The notes under the pieces were generated by a model. That model saw only the letters and a program-made list of their open reading frames with translations, was not told where the DNA came from and did no database searches. Made by a program: the position numbers and the translations under genes. Shown here piece after piece: positions 13,101 through 23,230 of a stretch of DNA of 64,000 nucleotides. The first letter of the stretch is position 1; every line of letters begins with the position of its first letter. Origin of the DNA: Sarcocystis neurona (taxonomy: Eukaryota > Apicomplexa > Conoidasida > Eucoccidiorida > Sarcocystidae); contig KL647305.1 of the NCBI GenBank assembly GCA_000727475.1, positions 798,856-862,855 of the forward strand. The letters run 5' to 3'.

Positions 13101-16100
13101 CCTTTCTACACCTTTTTCCTGGAATTTTCGTCTTCCACTCACTTCGTGTAACCCCCCACTGTGGCCGTCTCCTTCTCGTGTCCATCCGGTCCTTCACATC
13201 CGTGAGTTTATTCCTCTTCGCGACTCCACTGCTCCTTCTCTTCTGCAGCATCACCTCGTGTTCCCCTCGTCAGGTCCCACCACCTCGACCGTTCTTCTCA
13301 TCCAGTTCTTCTTCGTCTTCTTGATTTGCCCTTTTGTTTGGTCCTTTTCTTGCTGCAGGTCGGCATCAAAGTTTACCAAGGCGAGCGTGAGATGGCCGCA
13401 GCGAACAAGCTGCTGGGCCAGTTTGATTTAGTAGGAATTCCTCCTGCTCCTCGTGGCGTTCCGCAGATCGAAGTGACCTTCGATGTCGATGCCAACGGCA
13501 TCATGAACATTAGCGCTGTAGATAAAAGCACGGGGAAAAGACAGGAAATCACGATTCAGTCCAGCGGGGGTCTGTCGGAAGCCCAGATCGAGCAAATGAT
13601 GAAGGATGCGGAAACCTACAAGGAGCAAGACGAGAAGAAGAAAGACGCGGTCCAAGCGAAAAACGAAGCCGAAACTCTTATCTACTCTGTTGAGAAACAA
13701 ATATCAGACTTAAAGGTAAGATCCACGGTACGCTACTGGGTACGCTCACTGCATTTCGATCCTGTGAGCCGGTAGGAAACGAGCGCAAGCACGAGAGGAA
13801 GAAGTGAAGGTGGGATTCGCCACGCTGGAACCGAAGTGGGAACATATGTATATATAAACATACACGTGTAATTGGAGGAGTTCAAAGAGAAGATTACGTG
13901 TGCGTGTGGGTGTGACTGACTTCCGATTTCTGCGCTGAAAGGAATCCATATATATGTGAACACAAAATTTCCTCTCAGAAGACACCGGGTTTTTGTGCAG
14001 GTGGTTGGTAGCGCGGACTTGTGTCGCCGTGTTTTCATGTCCTGCAGGAAAAGATAACAGAGGCAGACAAAGCAGACCTTGAAGAGAAGATTTCGAAGGT
14101 GCGGGGCACTCTGTCCTCTGAAGATCCTGGTCCAATTCGTGAAGCTGTGAAGACGCTGCAGGAGGCCTCTTGGAAGGTCTCACAGAGCGCCTACAGCCAG
14201 GTAATTAAAAACACAATGGATGTAAACAGGAAGGCTATTCAAGTATCGTTACGAGCAAGACTGCTATACCCAACGGACGTCTTTGTCATTTCACAAGTTA
14301 CGTGAAGTGTCTGTAGAAACAAAGGTCGCGTGCTTTACAGTGTAGAGAGACACAAAACATTTGATATGTCTCTAGGATTGTCTTTTAACACGGTCCCTAC
14401 CGATTCACAAAAAAAAAGTGGCATGTCAAAAGAGACATAGTGTGTTCAGTCCTTCCCCCAAGAGTCGGGCGTCCATACCACCGTCGTTTTGCAAGTGGGG
14501 GGGTAACCAGTGAGATGCTGGAGAACTTTTTGAAGGGACGTGTAGATATTCATTTCGGTGTTCATCGGTGATTCGGTAGATCAGTCGGGATTTCTCTGCG
14601 TATCGATGGAAAGAGAGAGACGTGAATATCTGCGGACGTGAAAGTGCAAACCATGTTGTCCTTATCGCGTGGGAATGTAGAGCGTCCTGTCGTCTGCGTA
14701 GCCGCACGCAACGTATTTTACACGTCCGTGTCGCCTGCCGCGCACTGGGAGGCGGTCTCGCGGTTCCTGCTGACATAATATGCTGAATGTGTGGGCGAAT
14801 CCAGGTGGTTGATGCCCTTCCGGTACTCTTCTAAAGGAGTGCGTAGACAAATTGCGACGGAGCTGCCAATGAGGGGGCGTGTCTGCGACTCCGGAGAAGG
14901 GGCATGGAAATGTTTTTGTGTGGACCTCCGTGTGATATAGGTGCTGAAACCTACTTACGAATATTCAGGAGTTGGTACGCGAAGATAGATAGACCAGTCC
15001 TCGTATACCCTGTACGCACACATGTCCGTGTACAGCTGCGTGTGACTGCAGATGCAGGTGAACAGGCGCTTTCGTGTATATACCGTGTAACTGCACGTAC
15101 ACATATATACATATATATATATTGTATGTGCAGGTGTCCTGTGGAATGGTGCTATTTTGCTTGGTGGTGGGCTGGGCCTGGTGAGTGGTAAGCGGAGATT
15201 CTACATCTCCCTGTTGTTTTCTGCCGGGAGCGTGGCACTGTTCGACGAATGTGTAAGACGAGTTCAGGTGTGAGTGTGTGTGGGCAGCTGTCAAGACAGA
15301 CAGACCTGCTATAGTATCAACAAGGAACATGTATACGCCTACGGACATGCATCCTTTGCGCATTATTAATATAAATATATATATATATAGGTGGCTCTAT
15401 GTGGGATGAGGGCGAAGGGAGTGGCTGCGAAGAAGGTAGCGTGACGTGGAATAGAGGAAGATCTGTCGCCTGCTGTTATTAAATAAAGTGTGCGGCCGGA
15501 GAAGTCTGTCCATCTGCTCTTGGTGCGCAGGGGCTTTTTAGTGTAACAGTAGGAAAACAAGCCTCTGCATCATTCATACGCGTTCCTTTGTCTGCGTCTC
15601 TGAGTACGGTCTGCAGATACCTAGGTGGAAGGTGTGTGCGACTAAGAAACGGGTACATACGTGTGTCACGTATAATTTGTAAGTGTGTTACACATATGTG
15701 TATATTTGTGGAGAAGAGGACTTCGCAGCGTAGGAGACGTAACTAGCCCCGAAAAGTGTAGCTACCGTGGCCAGAGGTGGACGAGCTAGTCTGCAGTTGG
15801 AGGATGAGGCAGATACATTTCGTGGGGCCGTCTACGAGCGCCACGGCGGAGGAGCACCACTTTCTCACAGGTGTTTTTGCTGTCCTCTCCCGGAGTTGCA
15901 TGAAGCACAGACATCCTCCTTTACTTCTCCATACACGCGCGCGTACGTGTAACATCATATTTGTGTATTTGTCCACGTGTGTGTCGGATGCATCCTGCAG
16001 CGCCCATGCTTAATGATGTGCCTATGCATGTCATGTATATTTTTGATACACGGGTTTTTGCTTTGTTGTGTTGGGGGCAGGCCAGCAGCAGCGACACGTC

Positions 16101-16155
16101 CAGCAGCAGCAGCGAAAGTGGCAGCGCAGACAGCGGTGACAAGAAGAACGCGTGA
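3735..16155 (+). CDS. mitochondrial Hsp70 (DnaK/mortalin type), six exons
   Basis: ATP-dependent chaperone of the mitochondrial matrix that drives protein import and folding and serves Fe-S cluster assembly. Exons: 3735-4135, 8040-8554, 10814-11622, 13359-13715, 14048-14200, 16081-16155. All phases agree and give 769 residues, longer than the usual 650-680. The excess is the first exon: 133 residues rich in Ala, Ser and Arg with almost no acidic residues, as in a mitochondrial transit peptide. The ATPase domain begins at about residue 148. It shows [10 protein letters not shown] (151-160), [12 protein letters not shown] (314-325), DLGGGTFD (338-345) and VGGMTRMP (480-487). The linker and substrate-binding start [15 protein letters not shown] (from 529) has Cys where Thr is usual. 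[17 protein letters not shown] follows in exon 4. The helical lid is in exon 5 and the Ser/Asp-rich tail in exon 6. [17 protein letters not shown] supports the mitochondrial/bacterial subclass. Exon 6 placement is slightly less certain. Confidence 0.95.
4136..8039 (+). other. mtHsp70 intron 1 (3.9 kb)
   Basis: This long intron runs from GTGAGG to tgtgcag. Inside it are a CAG-rich block (about 4859-4945), TA/CA/TG-rich stretches and a pyrimidine-rich part around 5640-5940. The block at 5640-5940 is open on both strands, but I cannot assign it to a gene. Confidence 0.6.
4859..4945 (+). repeat. CAG/GCA trinucleotide-rich block
   Basis: Imperfect CAG repeats (gcagcagcagcagctg, gcaacatggcagcag, acaacagcagatg) inside mtHsp70 intron 1. 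Such tracts are typical of coccidian genomes of the Eimeria type, where they often encode homopolymeric Ala, Gln or Ser runs. Here the block seems non-coding. Confidence 0.6.
8760..9850 (+). repeat. long polypurine (GA-rich) tract in mtHsp70 intron 2
   Basis: The plus strand is almost entirely A and G in long runs, densest at about 9420-9840 (for example gaagagggagaaaataagag and agagagagggggggaaaaga). Each strand therefore looks open for many codons, with Lys/Arg/Glu-rich or Ser/Leu/Pro-rich composition. These frames are a by-product of base bias. The tract lies within the 2.26-kb intron 8555-10813. Confidence 0.8.
11623..13358 (+). other. mtHsp70 intron 3 (1.7 kb)
   Basis: Runs from GTAAGA to ttgctgcag. 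It contains TG/TA-rich segments (about 11990-12130 and 12950-13060) and a strong pyrimidine-rich stretch at 13090-13350 before the acceptor. No other feature was found. Confidence 0.6.
14201..16080 (+). other. mtHsp70 intron 5 (1.9 kb)
   Basis: Runs from GTAATT to ttgggggcag. It contains short TA microsatellites (around 15105-15125 and 15370-15390). The final exon is small (24 codons plus stop), so this intron depends on the Ser/Asp-rich tail being real. Confidence 0.5.
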
Positions 16156-16715
16156 GGTGACTACGAACGAGTGGAAATGGAAGGAACTCGCTGTTCAGCT
16201 GACGTGTCGCAGGAGTAGCCCCAGGAAAAAGCAGCAGCAGGAGGTGCGGGAGCAGGAGCTCTACGATTTAAACGTGATTTCCCCGGATGGTTACAGTAGC
16301 AGCAGCTGCGGATGAGAAGAGAAGGGAGATCCTACTTTCGCCGAAAGCGGGCTGCTTTTAAAAGGGAACGGATGCACGATAGAACGCCGGAGACTGGGTA
16401 CACGCTTTAACCGTGTTGCATTAAAGAATAGGCGACTGAGAAAGGGTAGGAGGAGGTACACAAACGGGGGGAAAACTATATTGCGGATCAGGAACCATTT
16501 TCAAAGAAAAGACAGTGCTGATTTCCGAACGCTGTGCTTTGGTGGAGAAGACCACACGAGGAGCGTATTAAAGATTGCAGCACAATTATACCGTCCTCCT
16601 ATATTCCGTTGTTTTGGGGACGGAGGACTGGTTCGTCCACGCATATGCACACCTACGCACACGCATCCATACGTGTATATCTATCTGTATATATACCTAT
16701 ATATAAGTATATATA

Positions 16716-16897
16716 CAGATATACACGTGTGGGTTGCTTGTTGACATTGAAGGGCGGTGACGTAGTCACACGAACGTAAGTTTCCGCATGCTAATCGTTA
16801 TTTTTTGAATTCGGAAAAGACGCAGCGGCTCTATAGACAAGGCAAACCGACAAGACAGCTGCACTCCAGAAGTCGTCGGTCGCGCGCAGTTCGTCTG
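16716..16897 (+). repeat. dispersed repeat, copy A (182 bp)
   Basis: Copy A of a diverged repeat whose partner lies at 18383-18565 in the same orientation. Shared landmarks in order: cagatatacacgtgtg, gcttgttgacattga, cacgaa(c/t)gtaagttt, gatcgttatt or aatcgttatt, cggaaaagacgcag, atagacaa, gtcgtcgg and cagttcgtctg. The whole 182 bp aligns with few gaps. Unit borders are estimates. Confidence 0.8.
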
Positions 16898-17423
16898 ACA
16901 TTACACAGATGCACTGCGTCGCAATCCGCAGTTGCGGTGTTTTCTCGTGCACACTGCGTATGGGTAATGTTCTTGCGTGCAGCAACCACAGGCAGCTTAC
17001 TTCAGTATACTGTATATAGGTAGTGCGCTTTTGTACACAACAGGAAGTGGTGAAGAGGAAGATCTCTCAATGTATGCATACGTGTAGGTGTCTGAGAAAG
17101 TTGTCTTTGATGCACCTTGCGGGCGCATCATATTCTACGGCGGCACATGACATCGGTCCCGTGCGAAACACTTTGCTTCAGCGCACTAGAAGGCTGTGCT
17201 CCAGAGTTAAACGCGTGTGTACCGATAGGTCGTGGAAAGGTGAAAACATTTGAAGATGTCAGAGTTCGTGAATGGATGTAGGTCTAAGTCGTAGGGGACC
17301 TGAATGCGTTGACACACAGCGACGTGTGAGTGCCTCCAAGATATGCATGTATAAATTGGTTGATTCGACTACGTGTTTGTTATGAGAAACATGCATTCTA
17401 TTCATTGTTAGATACCAGTGTGT

Positions 17424-17491
17424 AGTATACGTGTGTGCAGAAACGCAGAAGTGGGCTAGTATACGTGTGTGCAGAAACGCAGAAGTGGGCT
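17424..17491 (+). repeat. perfect 34-bp tandem duplication
   Basis: Two identical 34-bp units, 17424-17457 and 17458-17491, each starting agtatacgtgtgtgcag and ending gaagtgggct. Perfect identity in otherwise diverged DNA points to a recent slippage or duplication event. Confidence 0.95.
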
Positions 17492-18382
17492 AGTGTGAGG
17501 TACACTACATCCAGTGGCCGTCTATAATTCACAGATCCTATGTGTGCCATATTTTTCTGTAGAAGTTGGTGAGTCTCTGCGAGCGAGTAGATTCTGTGTG
17601 GTAACAGACGCCCACCTGTTGTCTTCTATTGTAAGGTAGTGACGAGCCAGCGGCACGTCACCTGGATTTTGCTGGAACAAACAACTAACGCTCTGCCTTA
17701 GATCCGCAGTTCTGCGGTGTAGACGCGCATTCGTGCAGGTGAAGGGACTGACGGTGATCGTGGAGTTCCTTACTTTTAGTGGGATCTCACGCGGACAGCA
17801 GGCTCAACGTACCCCGACTCTTCTATGAAGAAAGAGCGCACACTATCTACACATACATATTCTGCAGACGGCGATAGGCGCGTATCTATATCTCTGTCTA
17901 TGTATCTCTCTCTCTATATATATATACATACCAGTGACAGCTTTCTGTGAACTGTTGATTTGTCTTCTGGATCGCAAAATGTATATACGTGGGAAACACA
18001 TACGGATTGTACAGGTGTAGCTATATACGTATATACATATATATATATATATGCTCATCTTCGTTATTTGAAGATGCACACTGAGTCCGGTTCTGTGTGC
18101 GTTCGGGTGGCTGTTCACTCTGAGAAGTAAATAGCACAAACCGAAGAAATATTACCTTGTTGCTTAGCCGAGTAAAGTAACACTTTTGTCCGCATGTCAT
18201 TTACACTCGAAAATACTGAATGCGAGCCTTCCTTGTGCTCAAGCGTCTCCCGACTGAATCGAAAATATATAAGCTGCACCGACATACGTAAACGGATTCA
18301 CACAGGGGTGTGGCGGCTGGTGGTGGTTTTACGCGATCGATCTGCTGTGAAGGCAGAAAGCGTATCTACCAAAGACACGATG

Positions 18383-18565
18383 CAGATATACACGTGTGCG
18401 TCGCTTGTTGACATTGAGGGTCCATGACATAGCTACACGAATGTAAGTTTTTGTATCCTGATCGTTATTATTTTGAAGTCGGAAAAGACGCAGTGACTCG
18501 ATAGACAAAAGAAGCCGAGCAGACAACTGCACCCCAAAAGTCGTCGGCCGTGTGCAGTTCGTCTG
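18383..18565 (+). repeat. dispersed repeat, copy B (183 bp)
   Basis: Second copy of the repeat at 16716-16897, sharing its landmarks in the same order with scattered substitutions. Beyond the end at cagttcgtctg the flanks differ, which suggests a discrete unit. It could be part of an old mobile element. Confidence 0.8.
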
Positions 18566-18588
18566 TTTTGGCTGTTCTAAACGGTGAC

Positions 18589-18624
18589 GCTGAGACGATG
18601 AATCAAGCTGAGACGATGAACCAA
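18589..18624 (+). repeat. 18-bp tandem repeat, two copies
   Basis: Two copies of gctgagacgatgaaYcaa at 18589-18606 and 18607-18624, differing at one base (t or c). They lie just downstream of dispersed repeat copy B. Confidence 0.9.
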
Positions 18625-19329
18625 GCCGCTCGTGGTAAACCTGGCTTGGTGCAGTAAAAAGAGCTTGTTCTGTGCGAGGCCTTCCACGCGGCTCGGTACT
18701 ACGCGTACGGTAATGGCATTTGACATGTGTTACTAAACACAGACTCTTTAAGAAAGCTTCGTATCTACGTAGGAGTATAATGTAGCTGTTGATGGGTTTG
18801 ATGTGTTAAGACGTCTTGCACGAATTCGCATGTCGCTGGCGTTGTTCCGTAAAACGTAATATAGGTGGTTACGGTCACGTGTGACGTTTTTCCTGCACCG
18901 GTGGAGTACACTCCACACAATCCGAAGCCCTATATGATGGAGGTTTATAAGAAGCATTTGATTTGGTTTGTCACGTTGCTGGCCGGTGTACTAGGAACTC
19001 GTACGGTGGTATCCGAGTGTACCCGTTCACGTGTGTGTACTTACCTACCTATTTCCCTCCTCTTACATCTACGTGAATCCCCGTCTCTGTCCGCAGCTTT
19101 GCCGGTCTACGTATCTCTCTATGGAATCGTGTGTTTCTGGTATTACCTGCCTGGCAGCAACACTACTCCAGCACCAGGTTCATCCGCGTATTACATGCTC
19201 AGCGTCTAGAATGCCCACGCGTATTTGCCGGCAGGTGTATATCAGTTCACATACACCACCGTGTGATCTTCACCAACATAGGTTGGACGCATGAATTTTG
19301 GTAGTGCACACATAGTACTGAAGTAAAAA

Positions 19330-20020
19330 TCCAGCTGGTGGAACACTTTCCACTTCTTCTTCGACTGCCACAAGGATGTCTTTTTTTTCAAAATCTCAGT
19401 CGCCACTTGGCTTCCGGTAGCAGGAGATCGGCTCTGCTTCATTCGACGTGGCACGGTTGCTGTTGACTAGCCGCGGCCGCTCTGCAGTAACGGCACTAAG
19501 CACTAGTAAGTGACCACCCACCTTTCATCTATTTCACACAATCACATGCCACCGCTGACTCGTCGATCCTCCTGTTGCCTGTCGCGGAAGTTCTTTCCCG
19601 GAAGACAAAAAGGTCGAGATCCGAGCCGTATAGAAGAAACGCAGTTACGTTGCCAGCTGCAATTTCGTCTGGAAGTGGAGCTGGGGACGATATTTCTCTC
19701 CAGAAGTTGAACGACTCGCTTTTAGTAGTGCACTGCGCATCGTGTAAAGATGGTAACGTTGTAGGGGAGAAACGTCCCACAATTAGTTGCACAGGGGAGC
19801 ATCGCCTTGGTATGAAGGCACCCCGCTTGCAGCACCTTGGACCTCGTTCATGGATTCTGCGAGATTAATCACTTCTGTAGATCGGTGATATGTGTCGTCG
19901 ATGTGTCTTAGGTGTTCGTCGATCGTCTCACTGTTCTTCATCGACTACCTGCATTATGAATTCGTCAACAATTCTTTCAATCTAATGAGCATCTGCGCAA
20001 CTAAAGAAGGGTGCCTCACT
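19330..20020 (-). pseudogene. decayed Ty3/gypsy-type reverse transcriptase-RNase H fossil
   Basis: On the minus strand, in several frames broken by stops and shifts, short peptides follow Ty3/gypsy pol order. At about 20020-19955, EAPFFSCADAH, a stop, then IERIVDEFI parallels the palm segment with MPFGL..AP.TF.RLMDE. At about 19930-19850 in another frame, SETIDEHLRHIDD parallels the region after the YxDD site. At 19790-19640, GRFSPTTLPSLHD and SSPAPLPDE..FLLYGSDLD parallel the RT-RNase H connection and early RNase H. SKKKWKVFH near 19375-19330 parallels the conserved KKW segment of RNase H. The active-site YxDD is degraded (VVDEE), so this is a dead copy. Related chromovirus-like elements are known in Eimeria. 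The call rests on pattern matching by eye. Confidence 0.55.
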
Positions 20021-20812
20021 TAATTTGCATGTGCACAAAAGTTAAAGTGGGCCGGCTGACTTTTGCATACATACGTTTCTCCAGAATCTGCGGCTCTGCC
20101 ACAAACTCAGCGACGCACTTCTTCCTGCTCTAGAACTCTGCAGTCGTCGAGTTCCACATCTTTTGTCAATTTTGCGACCAGCGTGACTTTGTTCACATTG
20201 GTAGGTCTTCGTATCCGCCGGCTCTAGCGTTGGCGTCTGCAGCCTCCTCTCAAGACCTTGTTACCCGTCGCCGTGTGTTGCGTGGGTCTACTTTCATCTG
20301 TTAAGCGTGCTAGGTCTTTTAGAATTCTCAGTAGTATATCTCGTTTACGCAGACTGTGGTTCTAGGCAAGCGCAGAATGCCTGGCAGCGTGTCACACTTT
20401 CCCGTCATGTCACACTATAAGATGTTCACTGAAATACCACCAAGCGCTGAGTGTGCGTATGGTATGGTGTGCCCCACCGATACGTGCCCCCGTACGGAGG
20501 AGCTACCTACACAGGATACTTCCAGGTGTCGTTTTTTCAGCACAGAGGGACACCTTGTTAGTACACCTTCGTCGACACAACCGTATACCTGGGTCCAAGG
20601 TGCAGTATCACACCATCAAAGGAATGCTGCCGTATAATCGTGGGACGTACGTGGCTCGTCAAGCGCCAGAAGAGTCAAGCGGCCTTTCTTCTAAGAGGGC
20701 ACGGCGTCCGAAGGCTAATGCCTTCCTAGGTAGCTTTGCGGGAGTTCACGCTGTAGGAGTCTCGCTTTAGAGTTATGAGCTAAAATTCTGGCAAGGCTGT
20801 CTGTTGATATGA

Positions 20813-21021
20813 GTCAAAGTTACGTATCACTGTAAAAAAGTAGTGCTCTGTAAGTCAAAGTTATGCTTTACTGGGTAAAAGCGGAGCTTTGACCTGTATA
20901 TACCTCTCTCACATTCACTGTGTTCCGGACGGGCCGTCTGCTGGTGTCGTCACGGTTATGCTTCCTTGTAAAAAAAATGTAGCATTGACGTGAGTATACC
21001 CTTTTCACAATCAGTGTGTCC
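20813..21021 (+). repeat. degenerate tandem repeat, about 95-bp spacing
   Basis: Three related segments begin gtcaaagttacg (20813), gtcaaagttatgc (20854) and gtcacggttatgc (20949). The last two align for about 73 bp, through gta(t)atacc, ctcacattcactgtg or ttcacaatcagtgtg, and end at gtgttc or gtgtcc. The first copy is truncated to about 40 bp. Confidence 0.65.
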
Positions 21022-21471
21022 TTACGACACTACGTGGACGGACTGGGTTTCGTTCACGCTCCTGCTGAAACTGCGAAACCGTGAAGAAAGTCAATCTGTG
21101 GCATCGCACGGGGATGCCCGCCGCGTCTCCCTACCGTAGAAATGGGTACATGTGGCTTTTTTGTGACCAGGTTTCCCAACACAAAGTATATGAATTGTTG
21201 TTCTATGTCACCTAGGCTTTTGCTCTAAATAGTCGCCACGCCTTTGCGTCACTGCGAAGAAGTACAGAAAAGGCGATAGCCGCTGCTGTAGACCCACATG
21301 GGGGCGGGTATGCGGAATTTCTAGTCGTAACGTTTGCGAACGTGTAGACCCATCAAAGATGACGAGGCATATTTACTTGTCTTGTCCCTCGGCATCAGTA
21401 GTCGTATTCGATGAGACGCTGCTGTTTGCACGCCCTTACAGTTTCGCGTATCTCTCTGCTTCGGTCCCTTC

Positions 21472-22014
21472 ATGGAGGATAGACACAAAGAACTCGTCGC
21501 GACTGTGAGCACAGGCCAACAGTCTCGGCTTTACCGCACATTTCTGCTCTCATCACATAAAAAGTTAGATACTTTTGTTATTGCCGCCTACAAGTCTTGT
21601 ATATACCTGACGGTTAGCGTGATAACAAGGCTCTGCGCTGTCGTTTGCGATCCATCTGCCATCAGTATCACCACAAGCATCATCTCGTACGCGTGTCTCG
21701 TTTTCTGCTGCAAGAACACCAAAAAACTACTTACTTTCGCTGTGATGTGCCAACGCGACTGCGAGGCAGTCGTCGGCGTATTACCTATGATCAGTAGCAC
21801 CGTCGCTTGTGGACACGTGTGCTTCTGGGGCAGAAGAAGCACGTATTTCCCCGTCGCTTCTTCTAGGCAACCGACGAGAATCCCACGAATTCATCCTCAA
21901 CATGCTGAATTATGCAACAGCAGAAAACAGTGTATGACCGTGTATTCAACTGGACTTCTGACGTCGCTGAGGCAGCAGATGTTGCGACAGTTACACACGC
22001 CATTAGGGCACTGA
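21472..22014 (+). other. isolated 180-codon open frame, unknown
   Basis: An ATG-started open frame of 180 codons in the repeat-rich interval. The predicted peptide is Cys/Ser/Thr-rich with one hydrophobic stretch around residues 45-80. I see no family motif, no obvious splice partners and no homology clue. It lies between the reverse-transcriptase fossil and the integrase fossil, so it may be retroelement debris or chance. Confidence 0.2.
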
Positions 22015-22024
22015 AACCCCAGGT

Positions 22025-22191
22025 AGTTGATGCATAACTTTGCTTAAGTACAAGTAATCAATAGTGGAGAAGCGTGTATTCAACCAAATGGACTACCGCA
22101 CTGTAATCCGGAGAAGTTGATACACACCTTTGTGTAACTACAAGTATTCAATAGTGCGGAAGCGTATGCTCAATTAAGTGGAGGACCGTAC
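22025..22191 (+). repeat. tandem duplication, 77-bp copies at 90-bp spacing
   Basis: Copies at 22025-22101 and 22115-22191 share agttgat, tacaagta, tcaatagtg, gaagcgt and accg(c/t)ac in order, with about 75-80% identity by eye. They lie just upstream of the integrase fossil, so they could be debris of its flanking sequence, but no terminal repeat was proved. Confidence 0.75.
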
Positions 22192-22394
22192 AGACGTTGT
22201 TACTCGGATGTCGCATTTTTCTGCAGAGGTATACGTATAACGCTTCTCCCCGATGTGTGGTCTATTTAAAGTAGATCAGTCCGCCACGGTACAAACAAAT
22301 GGTTCGCTCACATGCGTACCTTTTCGCATACCTCGTCTGGTGTGAATGTCCTGGACCACTCGCTCACAACTAGCGTGCAGCCAGCCACACAGAC

Positions 22395-23230
22395 TCGCTT
22401 ATGTTGACTACAGTGATAACTGGCTGCGTAGACACATCCTGCGAGGCCTGTCCGGCCTCCGGTGGTGGTCGTGTCTGTTTGTCCCACGAACAGCGGTGTC
22501 TCAACCGGTGCCCTACTACAAGTTGCTGGAGCGCTAGTTATCTGAAGCACCATCAACCTGGCTGGCTCCGACCGCGCAGCTCAGTGCCCTCCTGTCTCTT
22601 TGGCAACTGCGGCTTGTATTGTTGCATACGCTGTTCAGTTAGCTTCTTGACTCTATGTACCGATTTGCAGCTGTCTCCCCCGCCACCCAAGTCAAATCCG
22701 GGGTGGCGCTGAAGTACACTGATCACCAAGAAATATTTAATTTCAGTTGTAAACATCCTAACAAACTGCAGAAATTTGCATGCTTTACTTCAGCGCTGCC
22801 AACTCCATCACTTCTGCCGCCTGAATTGTTACTTGCTGAGTAATTCTTGGTTGCTTCCGTCTGCATTCATACGCACGACTCTACTCAGTCAAACCCGTTA
22901 CGCTGGACGTTAATCTGCGTAATGAAGTGGTGTCGACGAGCGTGTCGGCATCTACAGTATTTCTGCTGTGTTGTACGTACAGCTACTACAGCTTAAACCT
23001 CACTCACACCGAGTCGTGGTAGTGCGTTGTCATACCTTACGTCGTCTGCCTGCTGACCTCGTCTTTTTATTACCATCGCAGCCCTGCCACGATACGGCTG
23101 AGTACGTGCTTTGGGAGATTTGCGGCAATCTGCTTTCAAATGCTGGTGTAGTGACCCGTCCGCATGTACCTGCGATTGTGACCTGTGTCAACGACCACAT
23201 AACAGACAGTGGCTACGCGCGGCCTCATAC
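22395..23230 (+). pseudogene. decayed Ty3/gypsy-type integrase fossil
   Basis: On the plus strand, broken peptides follow integrase order. HTDSLML..GCVDTSCEAC (about 22390-22451) resembles the end of the HHCC zinc finger with its CxxC. HHQPGWLRPRSSVP (about 22546-22590) resembles the PxGLLQPLPIP spacer before the catalytic core. HRVVVVRCHTL, then DTAEYVLWEI and NDHITDSGY (about 23000-23216), resembles the core stretches xVVVVDRLT, TAExVAxLF and SDRDxxFTSxFW. The catalytic Asp residues are not preserved, and about 350 bp of unmatched sequence splits the spacer from the core. The orientation is opposite to the RT fossil 2.4 kb away, so it is either another copy or a rearranged part of the same one. 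Called by eye only. Confidence 0.45.
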
